Origin: Rathayibacter tritici
Lineage (GTDB): Bacteria; Actinomycetota; Actinomycetes; Actinomycetales; Microbacteriaceae
DNA length: 56,826 nucleotides
Direction: 5' to 3'
NCBI RefSeq assembly: GCF_002932875.1
Contig: NZ_PSWS01000007.1
Span: forward strand, 1 to 56,826
The first letter of the stretch is position 1; the number at the start of each line of letters is the position of its first letter. The notes under the pieces were generated by a model. That model had not been told where the DNA came from. It was given only the letters and a program-made list of their open reading frames with translations, and ran no database searches. This document shows positions 34,691-42,615 of the stretch, in pieces. The translations under genes were made by a program, and so were the position numbers.

Positions 34691-36874
34691 ATGCGCACGA
34701 AGACCCTCAGCGTCTGGCTCCTGCTCGCTCTCCTCCTCTCCTTCTTCGTCGCCACTCCGGCTCAGGCCGCGGGGTCGCCGGCCGCGCCGACGAATGTGGT
34801 CGCGGCCGACAACAACTGCACGGATGCCGTCACAATTTCGTGGACGGCGCCGACTTCAGCGCCAGCTGGTTACCGGATCCACGTGTATGGCATCCATTCG
34901 AACTACTGGAACCAGGAGGACTACGGACACCCGTATTCGGTCAGCCTTCTCGAGGTCACCGGTCAGGCGACTGTCACGGTGGATGTGAAACGTTCCCCCG
35001 ATCCCTACTTTTTCCAGGTTGTGAGCGTCACCGACATGCGGGCGCCCTTCACTGGTGGAAGCGAAGGGACGCCGCTAGCGCCCTCGGCCTCTCAGAGTAC
35101 CTCGGCAGAGGGATCTTTCACCCACTTCTGGGACGTTCCCGCACCGACCGGTCTGACCGTCGCCGTGGATCCGGGGACTGCGCTTGCTACTGCGCGGTGG
35201 CAGCGACCATCGGCGAACGGCGAGGCCTGCAACTTCGACGGGTATCACTACATTCTCGACGACCTCTCGTCTCCTTACGATTACCATCCCTACGACGACT
35301 TCGACGGCTACCTCTCGCCAGCGGACAACTCGTTCACCTTCGAAGTTGCGTCCTCGGGCCGCTACAGCTTGTGCATCTGGGCCTCTTCTGAGGTCGAATG
35401 GTCTTACGACGCGGAACACGGCACCTATGCCGACTCCCCCGCGTCGTGCGCCACTTTCGGAGCCAATGTCTCGGCACCGAACGCACCCGACAGCCTCCGC
35501 GTGTCTTCCACCGGCACATCCATCACCATCGAGTGGGACGAGCCTTACTCCGTCGGCGGCACCGACATCACTGGCTACCGAGTAGCTCGCACCGGCACCG
35601 ACGCGTCCGGCAGCGGCCCCTGGTCGACCGTCGTTGCAGCCGATCGCCGCTCACAGACCTTCACGAATCTCCGACCAAACACCTCCTACACCTTCGCCGT
35701 CCAGGCGATCAACGCGGTCGGCAGCAGCCTGCCCGCCACCGCGACCGAGGTCGCGAACCCTTACTCCGCGCCATCCGTGCCCACAGGGGTGACTGGTTCA
35801 ACGAACGACACGGCGCGAACCGCCACGATCGCTTGGGCGCCGCCCGTCTCGGCCGGAAATCCGGGGATCACCGGCTACCGCGTCTCACGCAACGGCGTCG
35901 ACAACGCAGGGTCCGGCCCCTGGTCCACCGTGGTCGCGGGCTCTACGCGCTCCTTCACCTTCACCAACCTCGCGGCGAGCGGCACCTACACGCTCACTGT
36001 CGCCGCGGTCAACGCAGGAGGCGAGAGCCCGACCGGAGCGACCGTGGTCGCCCTGCGCGGCACCGCCCTCACCGCAGCGACGCCGACGATCACCGGCACT
36101 GCGAAGGTCGGGTCGACCCTGACGGCGAACGCCGGAACGTGGGGGCCGTCGCCCGTCGCCCTCGCCTACCAGTGGCGCGCGAACGGCACCGCGATCAGCG
36201 GAGCGACCGGCCGCACGTACCGACCGGTCCCGGCCGACGCAGGCACCGTGATCACGGTCGCCGTCGCGGGCTCCCAGTCGGGCTACGTCTCGACGACGCG
36301 GGTCTCCTCCGGAACCGCGGCCGTGACCGCGGGCACCCTCACCTCGGCGACACCCACGATCACCGGCACCGCGAAGGTCGGCTCCACCCTGACCGCGAAG
36401 CCCGGCACCTGGGGCCCCTCCCCCGTCACCCTCGCCTACCAGTGGAAGGCAAACGGGACCGCCCTGAGCGGAGCGACGGCCGCAACGTACACTCCGACCA
36501 GCGCGACGATCGGCAAGGCGATCACCGTGGCAGTCACGGGGTCGAAGTCTGGATACGCCGGCGCGTCGAAGACTTCCGCCGCCACGGGCGCGGTGGTCGC
36601 CGGCACCCTTTCCGCCGCGACTCCAAGCGTCACCGGCACCGCCAAGGTCGGCTCGACACTCACTGCCAAGCCCGGCACCTGGGGCCCTTCCCCCGTCACC
36701 CTCACCTACCAGTGGAAGGCGAACGGAACCGCCCTGAGCGGGGCGACGGCCGCCACCTACAGGCCGACCAGCGCCACGGTGGGGAAGACGATCACGGTGA
36801 CCGTCACGGGCAAGAAGACCGGCTATGCGACGGCGACGCGCTCCTCCGCCGCCACGGCAGCGGTCGCCACGTAG
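34691..36874 (+). CDS. Secreted protein with two Fn3 domains and three Ig-like repeats
   Basis: A 727-residue secreted protein. The signal peptide MRTKTLSVWLLLALLLSFFV...AQA is cleaved near residue 26. Residues about 30-260 are beta-rich, with a first Fn3-like fold (NVVAADNNCTDAVTISWTA). Two clearer fibronectin type III domains follow (about 262-350 and 360-452; ITGYRV in each). Then come three tandem repeats of about 90 residues from 458 (ATPTITGTAKVGSTLTA...GTWGPSPV). No LPXTG or membrane anchor is visible, so it is probably released or held non-covalently in the wall. Adhesion or polysaccharide binding is a reasonable guess. Confidence 0.82.
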   Translation: MRTKTLSVWLLLALLLSFFVATPAQAAGSPAAPTNVVAADNNCTDAVTISWTAPTSAPAGYRIHVYGIHSNYWNQEDYGHPYSVSLLEVTGQATVTVDVKRSPDPYFFQVVSVTDMRAPFTGGSEGTPLAPSASQSTSAEGSFTHFWDVPAPTGLTVAVDPGTALATARWQRPSANGEACNFDGYHYILDDLSSPYDYHPYDDFDGYLSPADNSFTFEVASSGRYSLCIWASSEVEWSYDAEHGTYADSPASCATFGANVSAPNAPDSLRVSSTGTSITIEWDEPYSVGGTDITGYRVARTGTDASGSGPWSTVVAADRRSQTFTNLRPNTSYTFAVQAINAVGSSLPATATEVANPYSAPSVPTGVTGSTNDTARTATIAWAPPVSAGNPGITGYRVSRNGVDNAGSGPWSTVVAGSTRSFTFTNLAASGTYTLTVAAVNAGGESPTGATVVALRGTALTAATPTITGTAKVGSTLTANAGTWGPSPVALAYQWRANGTAISGATGRTYRPVPADAGTVITVAVAGSQSGYVSTTRVSSGTAAVTAGTLTSATPTITGTAKVGSTLTAKPGTWGPSPVTLAYQWKANGTALSGATAATYTPTSATIGKAITVAVTGSKSGYAGASKTSAATGAVVAGTLSAATPSVTGTAKVGSTLTAKPGTWGPSPVTLTYQWKANGTALSGATAATYRPTSATVGKTITVTVTGKKTGYATATRSSAATAAVAT
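36061..36870 (+). repeat. Three tandem Ig-like coding repeats of about 270 bp
   Basis: Units begin near 36061, 36330 and 36603 and share blocks of near-identical DNA, for example GGCACCTGGGGCCC and CCTACCAGTGGAAGGC. Units 2 and 3 are the closest. The similarity at DNA level suggests recent duplication or gene conversion. Confidence 0.85.
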
Positions 36875-36940
36875 AAGGGACACCCGTCGGGGGGAGTCTG
36901 CTCGTGCGGACTTCCTCGGCGGGGTCACGAACCTCGTCAG

Positions 36941-36956
36941 ACCCCCGGATGGGGGT
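36941..36956 (+). promoter_or_regulatory. ACCCCC-GGAT-GGGGGT hairpin upstream of CWB2 gene
   Basis: A 6-bp perfect stem with a 4-base loop lies about 118 bp before the preferred start of the CWB2 protein and about 70 bp after the previous gene. It may be the terminator of that gene or, given its likeness to the element at 34589, a regulatory site shared by surface protein genes. Confidence 0.4.
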
Positions 36957-37058
36957 TACTCCCACCGATACTCAGCCCCCCGCCGGACCGTGGGCGGCGG
37001 CTAGCATTCAGACACCGTGTCCGCCGCGGCCTCCCGCGGACTCTGCGAAAGGCCCGCC

Positions 37059-38714
37059 GTGCCCGCACGCTCCCTCGCCGCGATCGGCGTCTCCGCTCTC
37101 CTGCTCGTCGGCCTCGCCGCCGGTCCCGCCGTCGCCGACCTCCCCGGCGCCAACGCTGTTCAGAAGGAGGCGGCCGACGCCGTCCTGTCCGGCACCGTCG
37201 CGCTCCGCGACGCCGACGAGGAGCATCCTGCCCCCGCTGATCCGCGCTTCGAGTTGCGCGTCCAGGACGCCGCCGGAGCGCAGGTGGCACTGGTCGAGAC
37301 CGGCCCCGACTTCTCCGTCGCCGTCCCGGGCGGCGAGCCCCTCACCCTCCGCGCGACCCTGATCGGCAGCGACGACTGGTACCCGACCTGGTACGGCGAC
37401 ACTCCGATCGCCGACTCCGCGAAGACGACCCAGGGGCCCGACGGGGACCTCACCATCACCCTCCCGCGCACCGCCGCGCTGTCCGGGTCGATCAGCGCCG
37501 ACGCGATCGCGGGCGTCTCCTCGTCCGCCTTCACCGTGCAGGCCTGGTGGGCCGACGGCGGGACGTACACGCGCCTCGCCTCCATCCCGGCCACGGGAGC
37601 CCCCGATGCCGCCCGCGCCTGGAGTACGGGCGAGCTCCCTCTGCCCGCCGGTGACTACCTCCTGCGCCTCGTCGAGCCGGGCTACCCCGCCTACGACGAC
37701 CAGTACTTCTCCCGCCTGGCCCGCCTCGACGAGCGCGCCGTCGTCTCCGTTCCCCCGGGCGGACGCAGCGACGTCGACTTCTTCCCGTCCGCCTACGCCT
37801 CCGACACCGCCCGGCTCGCCGGCACAGACCGCTACGCCACCGCGGTCGCGGTGACCGCCTCCGCGTTCACGGATGCGGCGCCTGTCGTCTACCTCGCCAG
37901 CGGAGCGAACTGGCCGGACGCGCTCAGTGCCGGTCCCGCCGCGGCCAAGCAGGGCGGTGCGCTCCTGCTCACCGATCCGAACGTCCTGCCCGACGTGGTG
38001 GCGGCCGAGCTGCGCCGCCTGGCACCGCAGCGGATCGTCGTGGTCGGCAGCTCCCTCTCCGTGAGCGACGCGGTGTTCGAGCAGGTCGCGGCCCTGGGGA
38101 TCCGGACCGACCGCATCGCGGGAACGGACCGCTACGACACCTCGCGCAGGATCGTCGAGGACGCCTTCCCGGCCGGCAGCTACCCGGACGTCTTCCTCGC
38201 CACGGGGACCAGCTTCCCGGACGCCCTCTCTGTCGCGCCGATCGCCGGCCGCCGCGAGGAGCCTGTACTGCTCGTCGACGGCGCCCGCTCGCGGCTCGAC
38301 CAGGCGACCCGCGACTCCCTCGCCCGCCTCGACCCCGTCGCCGCGCGCCTGCTGGGCGGTGCACCGTCGATCTCGACCGGAGTCGAAGCCGATCTGCGCG
38401 CCGCGAAGCTGGCTGACACGGTCTCCCGCATCGCGGGCGTCGACCGGCACGACACCAGCCGCCTGCTCAACGACGCCTTCCCGCCCTCCGACCTGACCGA
38501 CACCGTCTACCTGGCCACCGCGACCGGCTTCGCCGACGCCCTCGCCGTCGGCCCTGTCGCCGCGCGACAGGGCGCAGCGCTCTACCTCAGCGAGCCGACC
38601 TGCCTCCCGCGCACCACCCGTGTGAAGATGCAGAGCCACGACCTCGATCAGGTCCTCCTGCTCGGTAGCCCCCTGACGCTGTCGGCGCAGGTGCAATCGC
38701 TGACCGCCTGCTGA
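37059..38714 (+). CDS. Cell-wall-binding repeat 2 (CWB2) surface protein
   Basis: A 551-residue exported protein. GTG 37059 gives a clean signal peptide (VPARSLAAIGVSALLLVGLA...AVA) with GAAAGG 5-9 bases upstream, so it is preferred to GTG 37017. Residues about 40-240 are beta-rich and variable. Three CWB2 repeats follow from about 249, 349 and 457, each starting R(L/I)AGxDRxxT and containing an ATGxxFPDALSVAP-like motif. CWB2 triplets bind anionic wall polymers, anchoring the protein on the surface. The N-terminal region carries the unknown function. Confidence 0.9.
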   Translation: MPARSLAAIGVSALLLVGLAAGPAVADLPGANAVQKEAADAVLSGTVALRDADEEHPAPADPRFELRVQDAAGAQVALVETGPDFSVAVPGGEPLTLRATLIGSDDWYPTWYGDTPIADSAKTTQGPDGDLTITLPRTAALSGSISADAIAGVSSSAFTVQAWWADGGTYTRLASIPATGAPDAARAWSTGELPLPAGDYLLRLVEPGYPAYDDQYFSRLARLDERAVVSVPPGGRSDVDFFPSAYASDTARLAGTDRYATAVAVTASAFTDAAPVVYLASGANWPDALSAGPAAAKQGGALLLTDPNVLPDVVAAELRRLAPQRIVVVGSSLSVSDAVFEQVAALGIRTDRIAGTDRYDTSRRIVEDAFPAGSYPDVFLATGTSFPDALSVAPIAGRREEPVLLVDGARSRLDQATRDSLARLDPVAARLLGGAPSISTGVEADLRAAKLADTVSRIAGVDRHDTSRLLNDAFPPSDLTDTVYLATATGFADALAVGPVAARQGAALYLSEPTCLPRTTRVKMQSHDLDQVLLLGSPLTLSAQVQSLTAC

Positions 38715-38746
38715 GGCCCCGCCGTACCGCACGAGCCCGGAGTTCC

Positions 38747-39691
38747 ATGACCGACACGACCGACCGTCCCCTCCTCGTCGGCATCGAGACCGGGGGGACC
38801 AAGGTCGTGGCGGCGGTCGCAACGGCAGCCGACCCCGAGCGGATCCTCGCGACGACGACGTTGCCCACCCGCGGGCCCGACGAGACCCTCGCCGACCTGG
38901 CCGGGTTCGTCGGCGGTCACGCAGTCCCGGGCACCGTCGCCGCAATCGGCGTCGCCTCCTTCGGTCCGCTCGATATCGACCCCTCCTCCCCGACCTACGG
39001 CCACCTCACCTCCACCCCGAAGCTCGGCTGGGAGGGCACGGACGTGCTCGGCCCCCTCGGCGCGGCAGCGTCGGGCGCCCGGCTCGCACTCGTGACCGAC
39101 GTCAATGGAGCCGCACTGGGGGAGGCGCGCTGGGGAGTCGGAGTCGGCGATTTCGTCTACCTCACGGTCGGCACCGGAGTCGGCGGAGGCGTCATCGCGG
39201 GCGGGCGGCTCCTCGCCGGCAGCGGCTGGCCAGAGGTCGCGCATCTGCTGCCCCGACGACACCCCGAGGACGGCTTCGCGGGCACCTGCCCGTTCCACGG
39301 AGACTGCCTCGAAGGCCTGGTCGCCGGTCCTGCGATCTCGGCCCGCTGGGGCATGGACGGCTCCCGCCTCCGCGCCGAGCAGGCGGCCGCGAACCTCCGC
39401 TTCAGCTCCTACTACCTCGCGCAGCTCGTGACAACGCTCGCTTACGTCGCGGGCGTGCGGCTCGCGGTGGTGGGCGGAGGGGTGTCGAAGACGCCGGGGC
39501 TTGTCCCCGCGATCGAAGCCGAGGTCGAGCGGCTGATGGGCATGCCCGGAGCGACGGGGACGGCCGGCGGGCGGATCCGCGTCGTGCGCCCGGCACTCGG
39601 CGACGAGTCCGGCGTGCGTGGGGCGCTCTCACTGGCGGGGTCGCTGCTCGAGGGAGTTCCGCCCTTCTCGCAGGGGCACGCGACCCGGTGA
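38747..39691 (+). CDS. ROK family sugar kinase (fructokinase-like)
   Basis: A 314-residue ROK kinase. The ATP-binding GIETGGTKVVAAV, the catalytic DVNGAALGEARWG and TVGTGVGGGVIAGG are present, together with a zinc-binding segment EVAHLLPRRHPEDGFAGTCPFHGDCLEG. That combination is typical of bacterial fructokinases. GGAG lies 9 bases upstream of ATG 38747. It starts 32 bp after the CWB2 stop, but with a distinct job. The 19-bp repeat array follows its stop codon. Confidence 0.87.
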   Translation: MTDTTDRPLLVGIETGGTKVVAAVATAADPERILATTTLPTRGPDETLADLAGFVGGHAVPGTVAAIGVASFGPLDIDPSSPTYGHLTSTPKLGWEGTDVLGPLGAAASGARLALVTDVNGAALGEARWGVGVGDFVYLTVGTGVGGGVIAGGRLLAGSGWPEVAHLLPRRHPEDGFAGTCPFHGDCLEGLVAGPAISARWGMDGSRLRAEQAAANLRFSSYYLAQLVTTLAYVAGVRLAVVGGGVSKTPGLVPAIEAEVERLMGMPGATGTAGGRIRVVRPALGDESGVRGALSLAGSLLEGVPPFSQGHATR

Positions 39692-39742
39692 CGCGTCCGC
39701 TCGCGGGGTGGAGGGGTGTCGGCGTGACGTGAGCGGGGCGAG

Positions 39743-40024
39743 GTGCGATTCGCAGGGGATCGTGCGATTCGCAGGGGAAGGTGCGATTCGCAGGGGATCC
39801 GCGCACCATCGTCGATCCGTCCGCTTTCCTGCTTCTTCACGCGCACGATCCCCTGCATATCGCACGCGGTCCGCAGGAACACGTCCGATCCGCAGGAACA
39901 CGTCCGATCTGCAGGAACACGTCCGATCCGCAGGAACACGTCCGATCTGCAGGTTTTTCAGCGGGCGGACCCCTCGACGCCGCATGGAACGGTCGGCGCC
40001 GTCGAAATCCCCTGCGAATCGCAC
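39743..40024. repeat. Array of 19-bp tandem repeats (two subtypes) with inverted copies
   Basis: Three tandem copies of subtype A (unit GCAGGGGATCGTGCGATTC; 39743, 39762, 39781; exact 19-bp period) are followed by an inverted A copy at 39847-39865. Then come four tandem copies plus a fragment of subtype B (unit GCAGGAACACGTCCGATCC/T; 39872-39953), and another inverted A copy at 40008-40024. A and B agree at 13 of 19 positions (GCAGG....CGT.CGAT.C), so they look like one diverged family. The whole 39692-40145 gap has no credible gene. The function is unknown; units abut without spacers, so this is not CRISPR. Confidence 0.85.
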
Positions 40025-40145
40025 CAGCCGCGCCGAAGCCGCCACTCCTCCACAGCCGCCGGATCCCCCAACTCTCCCCCGATCAGCCCGGGCCCGCCCA
40101 CCGGCACCCGCGGACCGAGCACGCTCGTGACATGCAGCAGTCGAG

Positions 40146-40454
40146 TCAGTCCCCCGGAGCGTCGAGCTCCTCGAGCGCCCTCAGCGCCTCCCGCGCGCGG
40201 GCCAGTCGATCGGCCTCGGGCTCGTCCCACCAGATCGGTCCACGCTCACCGAGTCCGTGCTTCGCGAGACCCACCCGCCTCCGCGCCAGCGCCTCGGCTT
40301 CCGCGTCGTCGTGCATCCTCGCCGAGCGCACTGCTGAGCGGCCCCGTCCGAGATGCGAGATCAGCCCCGCGACCACATCCTTCGGAAGCGAGGGGTCGGT
40401 TCGCCGCCACCGCCGGCCCTTCACCACCAGCCAGCGCTCGTCGTCGTCAGTCAC
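40146..40454 (-). CDS. Conserved actinobacterial hypothetical protein (often labelled biopolymer transporter Tol)
   Basis: A 102-residue soluble basic protein starting MTDDDERWLVVKGRRWRRTD, with SHLGRGRSAVRSAR and VGLAKHGLGERGPIWW. I recognise the pattern from a widespread family of small actinobacterial proteins carried in databases under a doubtful Tol name; there is no membrane segment or transporter feature. GTG 40454 overlaps the upstream gene by 8 bp. It is the last gene of a four-gene operon with two glycosyltransferases. Function unknown. Confidence 0.72.
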   Translation of the reverse strand: MTDDDERWLVVKGRRWRRTDPSLPKDVVAGLISHLGRGRSAVRSARMHDDAEAEALARRRVGLAKHGLGERGPIWWDEPEADRLARAREALRALEELDAPGD

Positions 40455-41277
40455 CCCGTCCCCGCAGCCTCAGGTTCACGCCGTCACCAGTGCTCGTGAG
40501 GTCCACCTCGAGCGGCAGGAGGAGCGCCTCGATCCGCCCCGTGCGGGAGAGGAGCAGCAGGTCGTCGAGGAGGGCCCGCGAGCCGCCGACCAGCGTCGAG
40601 TCGACGTCGACCTCGCTCGCGAGATACCACGCCCGGTCCTCCGGCCAGAGGGCGAGCGGAGTCCGCGTGGAAAGCCCCGAGGCATCCGCGAAGCCCGAGA
40701 CGCGCGCCCAGCCAGTGTCTTCGAGAGCCCATACGTCCAGCGGCAGAAGAGGCCCGTCGCGCCCGGGCGGCCCTACTGTCCCCGCGGCGGCAATCTCGGG
40801 GTGCTCCCAGCCGGTCGGGCGGGTGTCGCTCCTCCACTCGGGCAACCAGTCCGATCCGCCCGAGCGGGACAATACGGTCGCCGACCCGCCGGTCAGCGTC
40901 CCGAACCTCGCCCAGAGGACGGCGAGGCAGTCCCCCGGAGTCGCCGTGTGCGCGGCGAGGGCCTCGGCGATCAGCGTGAGCTCGTCGAGCGGAAGAAGTC
41001 CGAGCCGGGGCGCCGAGCACTCGCCCAGGTGCTCGCCGACAAGCGGGTTCCACTGCGCCAGCGGATGCAGGTCGGTCCCCTCGCGTTCGGCGACCTCGCG
41101 CGAGCGCACACATGGGTCCCTGCCGGAAGGATGCAGGATCCGCACCGCCGCCTCGAACCGCGGCGGGACGATCCCGTCGAAACACCCGAGCGTGCCGAGA
41201 GCGTCCAGCACCCAGCCGGCCCGGGCGACGTCCTGCTCTGCGCGCAACGGCGCACCCCTCGGCGTCGGCTCGATCAT
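40447..41277 (-). CDS. Conserved hypothetical protein
   Basis: A 276-residue soluble protein (MIEPTPRGAPLRAEQDVARAGW...) with DGIVPPRFEAAVRILHPSG and DRAWYLASEVDVDSTLVGG. It begins 9 bp after the glycosyltransferase stop and overlaps the next gene, so it belongs to that operon. I do not assign a family; related proteins are common in Microbacteriaceae and other actinobacteria. There are no signal peptide, membrane segments or catalytic motifs that I can name. Confidence 0.75.
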   Translation of the reverse strand: MIEPTPRGAPLRAEQDVARAGWVLDALGTLGCFDGIVPPRFEAAVRILHPSGRDPCVRSREVAEREGTDLHPLAQWNPLVGEHLGECSAPRLGLLPLDELTLIAEALAAHTATPGDCLAVLWARFGTLTGGSATVLSRSGGSDWLPEWRSDTRPTGWEHPEIAAAGTVGPPGRDGPLLPLDVWALEDTGWARVSGFADASGLSTRTPLALWPEDRAWYLASEVDVDSTLVGGSRALLDDLLLLSRTGRIEALLLPLEVDLTSTGDGVNLRLRGRGD

Positions 41278-41286
41278 CGGCCCAGG

Positions 41287-42615
41287 CTAGCGCTGCACCG
41301 TCGCTCCGCTCAGGGCGGAGAGGGCGCGGTGCGGCCCCGTCTCTCCTGCGAGGCCGTCGGCGAGCTCCGCCAGTCGAGCGCGGACGGCAGCGTCGAGTGC
41401 GAGCATCTGCCGAGCAGCCTCGGCGAGCTCCGTCACAGTCGCCGCGTTCGGGTCGAGTACGGCGGCGAACCCGGCGTCCTCGAGCGCGGCGGCCCCCGCG
41501 AACTGGTCGGTCGAGAACGGCAGTACCACGAGCGGCACGCCGGCGGTCATCGCCTCGGTGACGCTGTTGTTGCCGCCGTGACTGATCGCGAGGTCGGCCC
41601 GGCGGAGCACAGCGACCTGCGGGAGGAAGCCGCGCACGAGCCAGCCCTCGGGGACCGATCCGAGGGCCGAGAACTCCGTCGCACCCGAGGCGAGCGCCAC
41701 CCGCACGGGCCGGCCCCCGACTTCAACCCCCGCCAGGGCTTCGACGACCCGGGCCAGCACGTCGTCACGCACCGAGAGGAAACTGCCGAAGCTCACGTAG
41801 ACGATCGGATCCCCGGACGCCGCGAGCCACTCCTCGACCTCCGCGTCTTCGGGTTCCTCGCGGACGGCGGAGCCGAGGAACGCGTGCGGCGGCAGCTGAG
41901 CGGTCCGAGCGGGGTCGTGGAGCTCGCTCGGGTAGTTCAGCAGCAGGACGTCGCCGCTCTCCGCGAAGGCGTCGGCACTGGGGGCCGCTCCCGGGTCGAG
42001 GGCGGCGAGAGCGCCGTTCCATTCGCCGGTGAAGGAGTCGCGCACCTGCTCGCAGAGTGCGCGCAGCGCACCGAGGTCGTCCGGGTCGGGAACGAAGGCG
42101 TCCGGCCAGACCGGAGGGAATCCGTAGACCTCTCCGGGCACGGTGAGCGCGCTGGGGTGACCGAGCACGACGTCCCCATAGGGCACGCGGAGGCCACGCA
42201 GCGCCACCCGCGCCGTAAAGGCGAGGTGATCGACCACGATCGCTCCGGGCTGTACCTCGTCGAGGATCACCCGCAGCCGCGCGGCGACTCCGGCCGGGTC
42301 CCAGAGCAGATCAGTGAGCCGCTCCCGCGCCTGGTAGGCGAGGGTGGGCACCATCCCGCGTCGTGTGGCGTCGAAGAAGCCGCGGAGGGACGCTCCCTCA
42401 TCAGGGGCCTGCTCCTCCGCGCGGATGGTACCCGGGTTCGACCCGCGCCCCAGCCGGAGCGCGATGTGCTCGAAGTCGAAGCTGTCCACGATCGAGCGCG
42501 TCGCGTCGCCCGTCGCCACGACGACGCGCTCGCCCGCCTCCTGCCACGCCGTGCCGAGGGTCGCCAGCGGCAGCAGGTGCGATGCGTAATCGGGACTGAT
42601 GATCAGCAGGGTCAC
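41287..42615 (-). CDS. GT1-family (MGT-like) glycosyltransferase
   Basis: A 442-residue GT-B glycosyltransferase starting at GTG 42615 (MTLLIISPDYASHLLPLATL), with overlap GTGA on the upstream gene. The C-terminal half has the UDP-glucuronosyltransferase-like signature YVSFGSFLS ... LPQVAVLRRADLAISHGGNNSVTEAM ... VVLPFSTDQF. Members transfer sugars to small hydrophobic acceptors or macrolides. With the HEAT/GT4 fusion upstream it suggests synthesis or modification of a glycolipid or secondary product; the acceptor is unknown. Confidence 0.87.
   Translation of the reverse strand: MTLLIISPDYASHLLPLATLGTAWQEAGERVVVATGDATRSIVDSFDFEHIALRLGRGSNPGTIRAEEQAPDEGASLRGFFDATRRGMVPTLAYQARERLTDLLWDPAGVAARLRVILDEVQPGAIVVDHLAFTARVALRGLRVPYGDVVLGHPSALTVPGEVYGFPPVWPDAFVPDPDDLGALRALCEQVRDSFTGEWNGALAALDPGAAPSADAFAESGDVLLLNYPSELHDPARTAQLPPHAFLGSAVREEPEDAEVEEWLAASGDPIVYVSFGSFLSVRDDVLARVVEALAGVEVGGRPVRVALASGATEFSALGSVPEGWLVRGFLPQVAVLRRADLAISHGGNNSVTEAMTAGVPLVVLPFSTDQFAGAAALEDAGFAAVLDPNAATVTELAEAARQMLALDAAVRARLAELADGLAGETGPHRALSALSGATVQR

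Noticed and set aside
39442-39939. 165-residue minus-strand protein over the ROK 3' end and repeat array
   Set aside because: Its repetitive Arg/Cys-rich product is just the 19-bp repeat read in shifting frames, and it overlaps the well-supported ROK gene.
39743-39953. CRISPR array
   Set aside because: The 19-bp units abut directly, with no unique spacers of constant length, and no cas genes are near.
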